A stretch of 43,219 bases of DNA, from assembly GCF_001425745.1 (NCBI RefSeq), contig NZ_LMDF01000011.1:2657-45875 (forward strand). Reading direction: 5' to 3'. Under the pieces are notes generated by a model that saw nothing but the letters and a program-made list of their open reading frames with translations, did no database searches and was not told the origin of the DNA. Position 1 is the first letter of the stretch; every line of letters starts with the position of its first letter. Origin of the DNA: Caulobacter sp. Root343. GTDB lineage: Bacteria; Pseudomonadota; Alphaproteobacteria; Caulobacterales; Caulobacteraceae. Below are positions 23,465-32,656 of the stretch, piece by piece. Position numbers and translations under genes: made by a program.

Positions 23465-24721
23465 CTAGAGCCCCACGTCGAGGAAGCCGAGGAAGGCCGG
23501 CAGGTCCAGCCGCCAGCTAAACGCCGCGTCCGGACGACGCCAGTCCTCCAGCATCATCTCGACCTGACTGACCGGCGAGGGCGAGAAGAAGGCGCGCCAG
23601 TCCAGATCGGCGAACAGGGCGAGGTTGCGCGGCCATGCGGCGGTGAAGTGGGTCGGCTGCAATTCGACCACCTTGGTCCCTGGTCGGCAGAACAGGATAT
23701 TGGCCAGGGCCGCGCCGGGGGCGGCGACAACGACGTCGGCCCCGTGGAACAACGCCACCTGCTCGCGGACCGATAGGGTGGCGGGCCTGACGATCGTGAA
23801 GCCGCGCGCCGCCAGGGCCGTCTCCAGGTCCAGCTCGTTGAGCAGCACACGGTCGACCGAGTCGCGGCGGCTGACATAGATGCGCCGCGGCCCGACCGCG
23901 GGATCGACGGCCGCCGCCGCCAAGATCCGCTCGCGGACGCGATCTAGCGGCGCGTTGGGCGCGTGCAGGAAGTGATCCAGGGTCGAGGCGTAGATCGCGT
24001 CCTCGATCCGCGCCAGCGGGGCTTCGATCACGCGGGGTTGGGGCGCCGAGCCCAGCAACAGGGCAAGGAGATCGCGATGCCAGGGCAGCAGGGGCGGCGC
24101 GATCGCCGGGAAGCGCTGGGTCGCGCCGGTCTCGATCGCCGCGACCAGAGCCGGCAGGCACTCGATCAGGAAGCAGCCATAGTTGTGCAGCCCTCCCCAC
24201 GCCATGAAGACCGTGGCGCGCTCCAGCCGCGGGACCTTGCCCGGCGGGCGAAACACGGCTCGGTCCTCTTCGACGCGAACCCCCGGCAACAGGCCCAGCG
24301 AGGGCGTCAGATACAGAGCCTCCTGGACCGTTTTCTGGAACACCTGCCCCTGGTCGTTGAACACCGCGCCGAAGGCCGGGGCGTGCCAGACGCCCGTCAC
24401 TCGGACGAGGTCGACGGGCGCGCGACGAACGCCGCCGGCTCCTGTGGCCCATGCTGGCGCATCGACACCGCCGACCCGGCCGGCCAGCCGCAGGCGCGTC
24501 TTTTCTTCCGCCTCCACGCTCTCGGACGTCAGCTCCGCGATAAGGCCCGGCGCGGCGGGAACGCCACCGTCCAGAACGTTGGCGACGCGGGGCAGAACCG
24601 CCGCCTCACTGACGATCGTCAGCGGCAGACCTGGGCCCCGCGGGCGCTCGGGAACCAGGGCCTTCAGTCGGCTCGTCGCGCCCTTGGCCACCCGGCGCGC
24701 GGCGCGTAGCACCCGTCTCAC
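23465..24721 (-). CDS. GT61-type glycosyltransferase (second)
   Basis: A 418-residue protein. The start is taken as GTG 24721, which overlaps the stop of the WbsX-type gene by four bases (GTGA); the frame stays open upstream but only as a shadow of that gene. GT61 marks are FMAWGGLHNYGCFLIECLPALVAA, RRIYVSRRDSVDRVLLNE, GFTIVRPATLSVREQVALFHGA and the donor block VVAAPGAALANILFCRPG. It resembles the downstream GT61 in layout more than in sequence, which suggests an old duplication with different sugar specificity. It belongs to the surface-polysaccharide operon. Confidence 0.85.
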   Translation of the reverse strand: MRRVLRAARRVAKGATSRLKALVPERPRGPGLPLTIVSEAAVLPRVANVLDGGVPAAPGLIAELTSESVEAEEKTRLRLAGRVGGVDAPAWATGAGGVRRAPVDLVRVTGVWHAPAFGAVFNDQGQVFQKTVQEALYLTPSLGLLPGVRVEEDRAVFRPPGKVPRLERATVFMAWGGLHNYGCFLIECLPALVAAIETGATQRFPAIAPPLLPWHRDLLALLLGSAPQPRVIEAPLARIEDAIYASTLDHFLHAPNAPLDRVRERILAAAAVDPAVGPRRIYVSRRDSVDRVLLNELDLETALAARGFTIVRPATLSVREQVALFHGADVVVAAPGAALANILFCRPGTKVVELQPTHFTAAWPRNLALFADLDWRAFFSPSPVSQVEMMLEDWRRPDAAFSWRLDLPAFLGFLDVGL

Positions 24722-27192
24722 AGCTCGAAACTCGCCCGGTAGCCGGCGCGGGAGACGATGGCGGCGGTCAGCCGTTCGATCGCGTGGGCCGTCGTGCCGT
24801 CGACGCGGCCGAGCTCCGGCCCGAAACCAAGCTCGGCGTCGGTCAGGTCGGTCAGCGGAGCGAACGCTTCCGTCCGTCCCCAGAACATCGAGCCGGCCGC
24901 GAACGGCGTCTCGGGTCGCGGCTTCAGGCCCATGCGCGCGGAGAGCCGCTCGACGTCCGGACGGTTGTTGTCCATCACGTCGGGATCGCCCATCCGCATG
25001 CGGGCCTCCGACGAGGCCAGCAGGCCCAGTTTCGGATCCTGGGCGAAGGCGCGCAGGGCCAGGGCGGTCGCCTCGCCGCCCAGCAGGCCATCGACCAGCG
25101 CGGCCCGCCACTGGTCGCCCTTGGGCTGGTGTGGCGAGCGCTTGGAGTGAAGCTTGCAGAACACCGAATAGCCGAGCGCCCGGGCTCGGCGCAGGGTCTC
25201 GACGAACGGCCGGATGTCGCGGCCACGGTTCTCGGCGATGGCCAGGTGGGCGCGCGGGAAGGCCGCACGGACCTTGGCCAGGTCGGCCTCGCCCCAGGCT
25301 TCCGGCACGGTGATCATCAGGTCCAGCACGCCGGCCGTGGCGGCCAGGCGCTCGGCGAACCAGTCGATCAGTTCCGGATAGAACAGATGCAGCAGGGTCA
25401 CCGCCTCGGCGCGCTTGACGAAGCCCCGCTGAGCTTCAGCGACCAATGGATGGTCGTCGGTCAGGCGCGGCAGGTAGGCGCCGAGCGCGGCGCGGGTGGC
25501 ATGCAGATAGCCGTGGCCGAACCAGCGGTCAGGCTCCAGATAGGCCCCCTCGCCCCACTCGTTCCAGGCGTTGACGAAGGCCAGGCCCTGCCCTTTCGGG
25601 TGCTTGGTCTCCGCATGCTTCAAGGCGCCCGACAGCCAGCGCAGATAGCTCTCCGGGTCGGCGTTGTGGAAGGCGTGGCCGGCCCAGGGCTTGCGCGCCT
25701 GGTTGTCCCAGCCCGGCATCACGCCCGGCACGAAGGCGGCGTCGGCCTGTTCCAGTTCGTCCAGCTTGTGCTGCACGACCGTTGGATAGTCGTAGACCTT
25801 GCCGGTGAAGTTCGGATGCAGCGGCGTCACCGACTTGGTGATCTCGCCCTCGACGATGGCGTGCGGCGGGAAGTCGATGATCCCGTCGAAGCCATGGCCG
25901 GCGTGGTCCTGGAAGCCGAAGGCCGTGGTGCACAGCAGGTGCAGTTCGCCGATCCCCATCGCCCGCGCCCGCGACCGCCAGCGGTCGGTGGTGGCCTTGG
26001 AGTCCGGCAGGATCTCGGGGCGATACAGCACCAGAACCGGCTTGCCGCCGACCTTCAGGTAGCGAGGATCGCGGATGTAGCGGGCCATGTCCTCGAATAC
26101 GGCCTCGTCGTCCTCGGGCGAGTGATCCTGGCCCATCAGGATGTCGCTCTCGTCGCCGTCCCAGCGCCGCGTCCAGTTCTCGTTGGCCCAGCAGAGAGCG
26201 AACGGCAGGTCCAGGGTCGAGTCGGCCAGGAACAACTCGATCGGCCGCTCCAGCAGCCGCTTTCCGGCGAACCAATAGTAGTGGAAGCAGAAGGCGTGGA
26301 CACCAGCGCCCTTGGCCAGATCGATCTGCTGGGCGATCACCTCGCGCTGGCGCAGGTCGTAGAAGCCCAGGTCGGCCGGCAAGCGCGGCTGGTAGTGGCC
26401 CAGGAACTGCGGCTGGGCCTTGGAGACATTGGTCCACTCGGTGAAGCCCTTGCCCCACCAGGCGTCGTTCTCCGGGAACGGATGAAACTGCGGCAGGTAG
26501 AAGGCCACCACCTTCGGCGCGTCGGCCGGCAGGGCGATCGGCGCGGCGATCGGGGCGGCGTAGTGGGGGCTGCGCAGGTTCTTCGCGACCCGGATCGCGT
26601 GGGTGTAGGTCGCCCGCACCGGCCCCGAGTCGCCGCCGGCGGCGGGACGGCTCGCCCGCGCCCGGTCCAGCATCGCCCGCCCTCGCCGCCAGGCCGCGCC
26701 CGCCGGTTTGCGCAGGGGTCCCAGCAGCGGCTTGATCGCCTGGATCGCCGCGCCCTTCAGGCCACGCGGATCCTTGCCCAGATCGCCGACGCGCGAGACC
26801 TTGAAGTCAGCCACGACGAACGCGCAGGCGCCTTCCGACGGATCCAGCCGCACGCCGTTCAGCTGCCAGCTGCGGGCCGGCAGCGAGGCGAACCAGCCGT
26901 CGGGGCCAGCCTTCAGGCGGGTGTAGGAATCTTCCGAAAAGCCGTCGCCCCAGTCGGCGTAGAGCGCCGGACCGACCAACTGCCCTTCGACCGCCTCGAG
27001 CTTGACGTCGATCCGCACCGCCTTGGCCGCGCGCAGGGCGGCGCGCTCGGCGCGGGTCGCGGTCCAGACCATCTGAGGGTCGCCTCTGGCCGCCGCCAAG
27101 ACGGTCCGCCCCTGGGCGTCGAGGCCCTGGACCGCGACGTCGCGGCCGGGCTTCAGGCCGCCGAACACCGGCTTGGGCGGCGGGCGGCTCAT
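24718..27192 (-). CDS. WbsX-type plus RgpF-type glycan synthesis protein
   Basis: An 824-residue protein with three parts. Residues 1-220 have no family I recognise and may be a sandwich domain. Residues about 225-560 are the WbsX/GH99-like domain: VVAFYLPQFHPFPENDAWWGKGFTEW, HYYWFAGKRLLERP, ALCWANENWTRRWDG and AFVNAWNEWGEGAYLEPD. Residues about 600-824 match the rhamnan-synthesis F domain: LHLFYPELIDWFAERL, IAENRGRDIRPFVETL, KLHSKRSPH and AAGSMFWGRTEAF. Both domains are typical of O-antigen and rhamnan loci. The ATG overlaps the methyltransferase stop (ATGA). No signal peptide; cytoplasmic or membrane-associated. Confidence 0.9.
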   Translation of the reverse strand: MSRPPPKPVFGGLKPGRDVAVQGLDAQGRTVLAAARGDPQMVWTATRAERAALRAAKAVRIDVKLEAVEGQLVGPALYADWGDGFSEDSYTRLKAGPDGWFASLPARSWQLNGVRLDPSEGACAFVVADFKVSRVGDLGKDPRGLKGAAIQAIKPLLGPLRKPAGAAWRRGRAMLDRARASRPAAGGDSGPVRATYTHAIRVAKNLRSPHYAAPIAAPIALPADAPKVVAFYLPQFHPFPENDAWWGKGFTEWTNVSKAQPQFLGHYQPRLPADLGFYDLRQREVIAQQIDLAKGAGVHAFCFHYYWFAGKRLLERPIELFLADSTLDLPFALCWANENWTRRWDGDESDILMGQDHSPEDDEAVFEDMARYIRDPRYLKVGGKPVLVLYRPEILPDSKATTDRWRSRARAMGIGELHLLCTTAFGFQDHAGHGFDGIIDFPPHAIVEGEITKSVTPLHPNFTGKVYDYPTVVQHKLDELEQADAAFVPGVMPGWDNQARKPWAGHAFHNADPESYLRWLSGALKHAETKHPKGQGLAFVNAWNEWGEGAYLEPDRWFGHGYLHATRAALGAYLPRLTDDHPLVAEAQRGFVKRAEAVTLLHLFYPELIDWFAERLAATAGVLDLMITVPEAWGEADLAKVRAAFPRAHLAIAENRGRDIRPFVETLRRARALGYSVFCKLHSKRSPHQPKGDQWRAALVDGLLGGEATALALRAFAQDPKLGLLASSEARMRMGDPDVMDNNRPDVERLSARMGLKPRPETPFAAGSMFWGRTEAFAPLTDLTDAELGFGPELGRVDGTTAHAIERLTAAIVSRAGYRASFEL

Positions 27193-28109
27193 GCCTTGCC
27201 CGAAAGGCGGGCCAGCAGCCGCGCGAAGAAGCCCCGCGGCGCGTTGGGGTCGCGCTTGCGGATGACCACGGCCGCCTGCCAGAAGCGGGCCGGATCGTCG
27301 ATGTAGCGCACCACCTCGCCGCCGTACGGCGCGGCTTGCTTGGCCACGAACTTGGCCGTCACGGCCGTTTCGCCATAGACGTCCGGTTCGCGATAGTCGC
27401 CGCCGCCCGATGGCAGATAGGCGATGCCTTCGCCCGCGAGGTCCGCGCGCAGTTGCGGGAGGCGGTCCTTATAGACGGATAGCGCCGCCATCCAGGCATT
27501 CGAGGAGTCGGCGTCCGTGGCTTCCAGCATGTCTAGGAAGCGTGGCGGCTCGACCGTGAACACTAGCTGGCCGCCAGGCGCCAGCACCCGCAGCAGCTCG
27601 GCCAGCCAGGCGCGGAACAGGTGCGGCGGCAGATGGGTGAAGACCGAATAGGCGGTGATCAGGCGGAACGACCCGTCGGCGAACGGCAGCGGCTGGCCGT
27701 TGGCGATGGTCTCGAACCGGCCGGGCAGGTTCGCGCCGGCGCAGAAGGCGACCATGTCGGGATCGATGTCGACCCCGACCATGTCCTCGGCCTTGAAGTC
27801 GCGCAAGAAGAAGCGCCCGATCCGCCCCCAGCCGCAGCCGAAGTCCAGATAGCCCCCGGCGCCGGACCGCTTGTAGGCGCGGTCGCCCATGCTCTCCTGC
27901 GCGAAGTCGTAGAATCGCCCGGCCTCCTCAAGGGCGTCCTCGTAGGCCGAGCCGACGAACTGCCTCTGGATCTCGGCCGACGGAAAGTCGGGGAACACCA
28001 AGCCATCCTGGGCGCGCTCGGCGACCGAGCGCTTCAGGCGCGCGATCCAGGCGCTTGGACCTTCGCCCCGGATGTCTTCGTGGGCGAGAAGGCGGGCGGA
28101 GACCGTCAT
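27189..28109 (-). CDS. SAM-dependent methyltransferase
   Basis: A 306-residue class I methyltransferase. ATG 28109 is chosen because it overlaps the wzt stop as ATGA; an in-frame start ten codons upstream would lie inside wzt. Motif I is LDFGCGWGRIGRFF, motif II is the VGVDIDPDMV strand, and VLAPGGQLVFTVEP gives the late motif. In Wzm/Wzt loci such enzymes often cap the growing polysaccharide by methylating the last sugar, which tells the exporter to stop. That role would suit this position, but other acceptors are possible. Confidence 0.87.
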   Translation of the reverse strand: MTVSARLLAHEDIRGEGPSAWIARLKRSVAERAQDGLVFPDFPSAEIQRQFVGSAYEDALEEAGRFYDFAQESMGDRAYKRSGAGGYLDFGCGWGRIGRFFLRDFKAEDMVGVDIDPDMVAFCAGANLPGRFETIANGQPLPFADGSFRLITAYSVFTHLPPHLFRAWLAELLRVLAPGGQLVFTVEPPRFLDMLEATDADSSNAWMAALSVYKDRLPQLRADLAGEGIAYLPSGGGDYREPDVYGETAVTAKFVAKQAAPYGGEVVRYIDDPARFWQAAVVIRKRDPNAPRGFFARLLARLSGKA

Positions 28110-28858
28110 GCGACCTGGGCTTCCCGGTAGGCCAGCCACTCTTCGGTCGGGCCGAGGAAGACGATGCGGCCGGCCTGCAGCTCACAGACGCGGTTGCAGA
28201 CGCGACAGACAAGGTCGTGGTCATGCGTGGCCATGACCATGATCTTGGCGTCCTCGACCATGCGGTGCATGCGCTGAGCGGCCTTCTGCACGAAGGCGGC
28301 GTCGCCGGCGCTGAGCCACTCGTCCAGCACCAGGATATCGGCCTCGAACTCGGTGGCGACCGAGAACATCAGGCGCGCCAGCATGCCGGCCGAATAGGTG
28401 CGGACCGGCAGGTGCAGGAAGTCGCCCAGCCCCGAGAACTCGGCGATGGCGTCTACGCGACTGTCGATCACCTTGCGCGACAGGCGCCGCATCAGGCCCA
28501 GCTTGTGGATGTTGCGAAGGCCCGTCGCCTCCATGTCGATGCCGGCGTTGAGGGCGATCATCGAGGTGATGTCGCCATCGATCTCTAGCTCGCCGCGGGT
28601 CGGCGAATAGATGCCGGCGATCACCTTCAGCAGGGTGGTCTTGCCCGAGCCGTTATGTCCGACGAGCGCGATGCGGTCGCCCTCGACGATCTCGAGATTG
28701 ATGTCCGACAGCGCCTTGACCGCGGCGACGTCGCCGGCCGCCTTGTACATCTTGCCGCCCACGGCGAGGTTGAACACGGCGCTGCGCAGCGACTGCGAGC
28801 GCAGGCTGTAGACGAAGTAGTCGAGATCGACGTTCGTCAGCTTGATCCGGTGCGTCAT
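28106..28858 (-). CDS. wzt: Polysaccharide ABC exporter ATPase (Wzt/KpsT type)
   Basis: A 250-residue ATPase. The Walker A GHNGSGKTT sits at 67-75, the signature is TYSAGMLARL, Walker B is ILVLDEWLSAGD and the switch histidine is in ATHDHD. The N-terminus DYFVYSLRSQSLRSAVF is typical of O-antigen and capsule exporters. The C-terminal sugar-binding domain seen in some Wzt proteins is missing, so export should not depend on recognition of a capped end by Wzt itself. It forms the transporter with the permease encoded nine bases upstream. Confidence 0.93.
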   Translation of the reverse strand: MTHRIKLTNVDLDYFVYSLRSQSLRSAVFNLAVGGKMYKAAGDVAAVKALSDINLEIVEGDRIALVGHNGSGKTTLLKVIAGIYSPTRGELEIDGDITSMIALNAGIDMEATGLRNIHKLGLMRRLSRKVIDSRVDAIAEFSGLGDFLHLPVRTYSAGMLARLMFSVATEFEADILVLDEWLSAGDAAFVQKAAQRMHRMVEDAKIMVMATHDHDLVCRVCNRVCELQAGRIVFLGPTEEWLAYREAQVA

Positions 28859-28867
28859 CGCCGTCTC

Positions 28868-29659
28868 CTAAAGCCAGAAGACCACGCGCTTGCGGAACAT
28901 GGCCAGCAGCGCGAAGGCGATTATCGCCAGAACGCCAGCCGTTCCCAACGTCCACCACCAGTCGATCGCCGCGGGCGCATGACCGGTCAGCGCCGCGCGC
29001 AGCAGCTCGACCTGATGCGCCAGCGGGTTCATTTCGACCACCCAGCGGTGCTTGGCGCTGACATTGGCGGTCATCCAGAACACGGGCGTCACGTAGAACA
29101 GCAACTGCACGACATAGCTCATCATGTACGCCACGTCGCGGAAGCGGGTCGACGGGATGGCGATGATGAAACCCTGGAAACACACGACAAACAGCATCAG
29201 CGCGACCGCCGGGATCAGCGTCCAGTGCGGCACGGCGAAACGGCCGATGACCAGCAACACGGCCCAAAACGCGATCAGCTGGAAAAGGAAGTTCGTCGCC
29301 GCCTTTTGGGCGTGCAGGAAGACATAGAAGGTCAGCGGCAGGCGCTGGCTCTGCATCAGGCCGGCATTGTAGAGGAAGATCGCCTGGGCGTCGGCGATCG
29401 TGGTCCCGACCAGCGACCAGGCCAGCAAGCCGGCCACCACCTGCGGAAAGGTGCCCATCAGGTTCACGCCCATCATGGCGCTGACTAGGAACGCCAAGGC
29501 GAAGGCGACGACCAGCAGGTTGCAGGCCATCCAGAACGGACCCAGGATCGAGCGCTGGAAGCGCGACGCCGTCTGGTCCAGGCCGAGCCGCCACCACAGG
29601 GGGGCGAGGCGAATGCCGTCTCCCACGTCCTTCAGCGCCGCCATCAAGGGACTCGGCAT
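28868..29659 (-). CDS. wzm: Polysaccharide ABC exporter permease (Wzm type)
   Basis: A 263-residue membrane protein with six predicted helices, of the ABC-2 family. It shows the amphipathic start LWWRLGLDQTASRFQRSILGPFWM, common to Wzm and TagG proteins, and NPLAHQVELLRAALTG between the last helices. It moves lipid-linked polysaccharide across the inner membrane with the Wzt ATPase encoded next. It is the first gene of the seven-gene operon running down to 21208; the promoter must lie in the gap to its right. Confidence 0.93.
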   Translation of the reverse strand: MPSPLMAALKDVGDGIRLAPLWWRLGLDQTASRFQRSILGPFWMACNLLVVAFALAFLVSAMMGVNLMGTFPQVVAGLLAWSLVGTTIADAQAIFLYNAGLMQSQRLPLTFYVFLHAQKAATNFLFQLIAFWAVLLVIGRFAVPHWTLIPAVALMLFVVCFQGFIIAIPSTRFRDVAYMMSYVVQLLFYVTPVFWMTANVSAKHRWVVEMNPLAHQVELLRAALTGHAPAAIDWWWTLGTAGVLAIIAFALLAMFRKRVVFWL

Positions 29660-30095
29660 GCGGATCCTTCCTCAACGCCTCACGGCGGTCAGTAAGGCGC
29701 CTGCTTACAGAGCGCCGAGCCGCCCGACAATGCTTTGGACGGCTAGCGAGCGCGGGTTTCCCAACTCGCGCCCGACCTGTTGCGTAAAAACTTTAGTCCC
29801 GCCCTTGGGACCGCTCGGCGCGTCGATCCCGCCCGCGCATTTTATGCGCTATATCTCCGACAATTGGACCGGAGCCGTCGAACGGGGGTGAAAGCGCCGC
29901 GCGGATCCGAGTATGCTGACGCTCGAGGCGCCTGTAGCGGCCCGTGCGCGCGGCGCGAGCCGGGGAGCCCGATCAGGCCGGATTTGAAACACAATTTCTT
30001 AGTTTGCTTGACATGGAATATGCCTTCCATACACCTGTCCCAAACTCAGAGTGATGCCCAGCATCCAATAATCAGACATTAGGAAGAGAAACCCC
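29660..30095. other. Divergent intergenic region with the inositol-type operator
   Basis: About 435 bases between wzm and ibpA. The right end holds the ibpA promoter and operator described separately. The remainder shows no gene or RNA that I can support; the wzm promoter is expected near 29700. Confidence 0.5.
30008..30036 (+). promoter_or_regulatory. ibpA promoter with GGAA-N6-TTCC operator
   Basis: TTGACA at 30008-30013 is a good -35 element. Directly after it lies the inverted repeat ATGGAA-TATGCC-TTCCAT (30013-30030), which fills the spacer, so a bound repressor would block RNA polymerase. GGAA-N6-TTCC is the form I remember for the IolR-controlled inositol genes of Caulobacter; that recollection should be checked. 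AGGAAG nine bases before the ATG serves as ribosome site. Confidence 0.65.
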
Positions 30096-31088
30096 ATGAC
30101 CCGCCCTCTGCCGTCGCGCCGACGCTTCTTCGGCCTGGTGTCCGGACTGGGCCTGGTGTCAGGCATGGGGCTGACGGCCGGCCTGTTGGGCGCCTGTTCG
30201 CGCGGCGGCCAGGACGCTTCCGAGGTCGTGGTCAGCTTCAACGACCTCTCCCAACCTTTCTTCGTGGCCATGCGCCGCGAACTCGAGGACGAGGCCGGCA
30301 AGCTGGGCGTCAAGGTCCAGGTGCTGGACGCCCAGAACAATTCCGCCAAGCAGATCGCCGACCTCGAGGCCGCCGCCGTGCAAGGCGCCAAGGTGGTGAT
30401 CGTGGCCCCCACCGACTCCAAGGCCCTGGCCACCGCCACCGACGAGCTGGCCGAGCAAGGCGTGACGGTGATCTCGGTCGACCGCAACATCGTCGGCGGC
30501 AAGACGCCGGTGCCGCACGTCGGCGCCGACAACGTGGCCGGCGGCCGCGCCATGGCCGACTGGGTGGTCAAGACCTATCCGGGCGGCGCGCGCGTGGTGG
30601 TGATCACCAACGATCCCGGTAGCTCCAGTTCGATCGAGCGGGTCAAGGGCGTCCACGACGGACTCGCGTCCGGCGGTCCGGCGTTCAAGATCGTCACCGA
30701 GCAGACCGCCAACTCCAAGCGCGACCAGGCCCTGACGGTCACCCAGAACGTGCTGACCTCGATGCACGACACGCCGCCGGACGTGATCCTGTGCCTGAAC
30801 GACGACATGGCCATGGGCGCGCTGGAGGCCGTCCGCGCCGCCGGCTTCACGTCCGACAAGGTCAAGGTGCTGGGCTTCGACGCCATTCCCGAGGCCCTGG
30901 CCCGCATCAAGGCCGGCGAGATGGTCGCCTCGGTCGAGCAGAACCCCGGCCAGCAGATCCGCACCGCCCTTCGCCAGGCCGTGGCCAAGATCAAGACCGG
31001 CGCCGCGCCCAAGAGCGTCAGCCTGATCCCCGTGCTGATCACCAGCGCCAACCTCGCCGAGGCCTCGCGCATCGCCGAGGTGAAGTAG
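30096..31088 (+). CDS. ibpA: Sugar/inositol-binding periplasmic lipoprotein (IbpA type)
   Basis: A 330-residue periplasmic binding protein of the ribose/inositol class. The N-terminus SRRRFFGLVSG is a twin-arginine signal and LLGAC gives a lipobox with C34. The mature part shows the class pattern: SFNDLSQPFFVAMRRELEDEA, VIVAPTDSKAL, VISVDRNIVGG, the ligand-contact block HVGADNVAGG, LCLNDDMAMGALEA and VLGFDAIPEAL. I call it myo-inositol because the order ibpA-iatA-iatP and the operator fit the Caulobacter inositol importer; ribose or another monosaccharide is the main alternative. It feeds the ATPase and permease encoded next, eight bases apart. Confidence 0.82.
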   Translation: MTRPLPSRRRFFGLVSGLGLVSGMGLTAGLLGACSRGGQDASEVVVSFNDLSQPFFVAMRRELEDEAGKLGVKVQVLDAQNNSAKQIADLEAAAVQGAKVVIVAPTDSKALATATDELAEQGVTVISVDRNIVGGKTPVPHVGADNVAGGRAMADWVVKTYPGGARVVVITNDPGSSSSIERVKGVHDGLASGGPAFKIVTEQTANSKRDQALTVTQNVLTSMHDTPPDVILCLNDDMAMGALEAVRAAGFTSDKVKVLGFDAIPEALARIKAGEMVASVEQNPGQQIRTALRQAVAKIKTGAAPKSVSLIPVLITSANLAEASRIAEVK

Positions 31089-31096
31089 ACGACGCC

Positions 31097-32656
31097 ATGG
31101 CTCTTCTGGACGTCAGCCAGGTCAGCAAGCGCTTTCCCGGCGTGCTGGCCCTCGATCAGGTCCGGCTGCAAGTCGGACCCAAAGGGGGACAGGGCGAGGT
31201 CCACGCCCTGCTGGGCGAGAACGGCGCGGGCAAGTCGACCCTGATCAAGATCCTGTCGGCGGCCCACGCGGCCGACGAGGGGACCGTGACGTTCGACGGC
31301 CAGCCGCTGGACCCGCGCGACACGCCGCTGCGCCGCCAGCAGCTGGGCATCGCCACGATCTACCAGGAATTCAACCTGTTCCCGGAACTCAGCGTCGCCG
31401 AGAACATGTATCTGGGCCGCGAGCCCAAACGGCTGGGCCTGATCGACTGGAGGCGACTGCGCGCCGACGCCCGCGCCCTGCTCGAAGCGTTGGGCCTGCC
31501 GCTGGATCCGGACGAGCCGGTCCGCCGCCTGACCGTGGCCGAGCAGCAGATGGTCGAGATCGCCAAGGCGATGACCCTGAACGCCCGGCTGATCATCATG
31601 GACGAGCCGACGGCCGCCTTGAGCAGCCGCGAGGTCGACGGCCTGCACGCCATCATCGCGGGCCTCAAGGCGCGCGGCGTCAGCGTCATCTACGTCTCGC
31701 ACCGCCTGGCCGAGGTGAAGGCCATGTGCGACCGCTATACGGTGATGCGCGACGGCCGCTGGGTGGCCAGCGGCGACGTCGCCGAGGTCGAGGTCGCCGA
31801 CATGGTCCGGCTGATGGTCGGCCGCCACGTCGAGTTCGTTCGCCGCGTCCGCTCGGGTCCGCCCGGCCGCGTGGTGCTGAAGGTCGAGAGCGTGACCCCG
31901 CGCCGGCCGCGTCTCTCCACGCCGGGCTATCTGAAGGACATCCGCCTGGAGGTCCGAGCCGGCGAGATCGTCGGCTTGGCCGGTCTGGTCGGGGCCGGCC
32001 GCACGGACCTGGCTCGGCTGATCTTCGGGGCCGACGCCATCGCGTCGGGCTCGATCCATCTGGACGACAAGCCGCTGAAGCTGAGGTCGCCGCGTGACGC
32101 GATCCGGGCGGGCGTCATGCTGGTGCCCGAGGACCGCAAGCAGCAGGGCTGTTTCCTCGACCACTCGATCCGCCACAATCTCAGCCTGCCCAGCCTGGGG
32201 CCGCTGAGCCGCTTCGGCCAGTGGGTCGACGAGCGCGCCGAGCGCGACCTGGTCGAGACCTATCGCCAGAAGCTGCGGATCAAGATGGCCGACCAGGAAA
32301 CCCCGATCGGCAAGCTGTCCGGCGGCAACCAGCAGAAGGTGCTGCTGGGCCGCTCGATGGCGCTGGCCCCGCGCGTGCTGATCGTCGACGAACCCACACG
32401 TGGCATCGACATCGGCGCCAAGGCCGAGGTCCACCAGGTGCTGTCCGACCTGGCGGCCCAGGGCGTGGCAATCGTCGTCATCTCCTCGGAACTGGCCGAG
32501 GTCATGGCCGTCAGTGACCGGATCATCGTCTTCCGCGAAGGCGCGATCGTCGCCGACCTCGAGGCCGACGCGGCCACAGAAGAAGGCCTGATGGCCTATA
32601 TGGCGACCGGCGCCGGCCGGCCCTCGCCGTCAGGAATGGAACTCCGTCCCCAATGA
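31097..32656 (+). CDS. iatA: Sugar/inositol ABC importer ATPase, two ATPase domains (IatA type)
   Basis: A 519-residue RbsA/MglA-like protein from ATG 31097; the open frame upstream lies inside ibpA. The first ATPase half has GENGAGKST (40-48), an altered signature LTVAEQQMVEIAKA and LIIMDEPTAALS. The second has the family's degenerate Walker A (GLVGAGRTD), the signature LSGGNQQKV and VLIVDEPTRGIDIG. Such uneven pairs are normal for CUT2 importers of ribose, galactose and inositol. Its stop overlaps the permease start (ATGA). Confidence 0.9.
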   Translation: MALLDVSQVSKRFPGVLALDQVRLQVGPKGGQGEVHALLGENGAGKSTLIKILSAAHAADEGTVTFDGQPLDPRDTPLRRQQLGIATIYQEFNLFPELSVAENMYLGREPKRLGLIDWRRLRADARALLEALGLPLDPDEPVRRLTVAEQQMVEIAKAMTLNARLIIMDEPTAALSSREVDGLHAIIAGLKARGVSVIYVSHRLAEVKAMCDRYTVMRDGRWVASGDVAEVEVADMVRLMVGRHVEFVRRVRSGPPGRVVLKVESVTPRRPRLSTPGYLKDIRLEVRAGEIVGLAGLVGAGRTDLARLIFGADAIASGSIHLDDKPLKLRSPRDAIRAGVMLVPEDRKQQGCFLDHSIRHNLSLPSLGPLSRFGQWVDERAERDLVETYRQKLRIKMADQETPIGKLSGGNQQKVLLGRSMALAPRVLIVDEPTRGIDIGAKAEVHQVLSDLAAQGVAIVVISSELAEVMAVSDRIIVFREGAIVADLEADAATEEGLMAYMATGAGRPSPSGMELRPQ

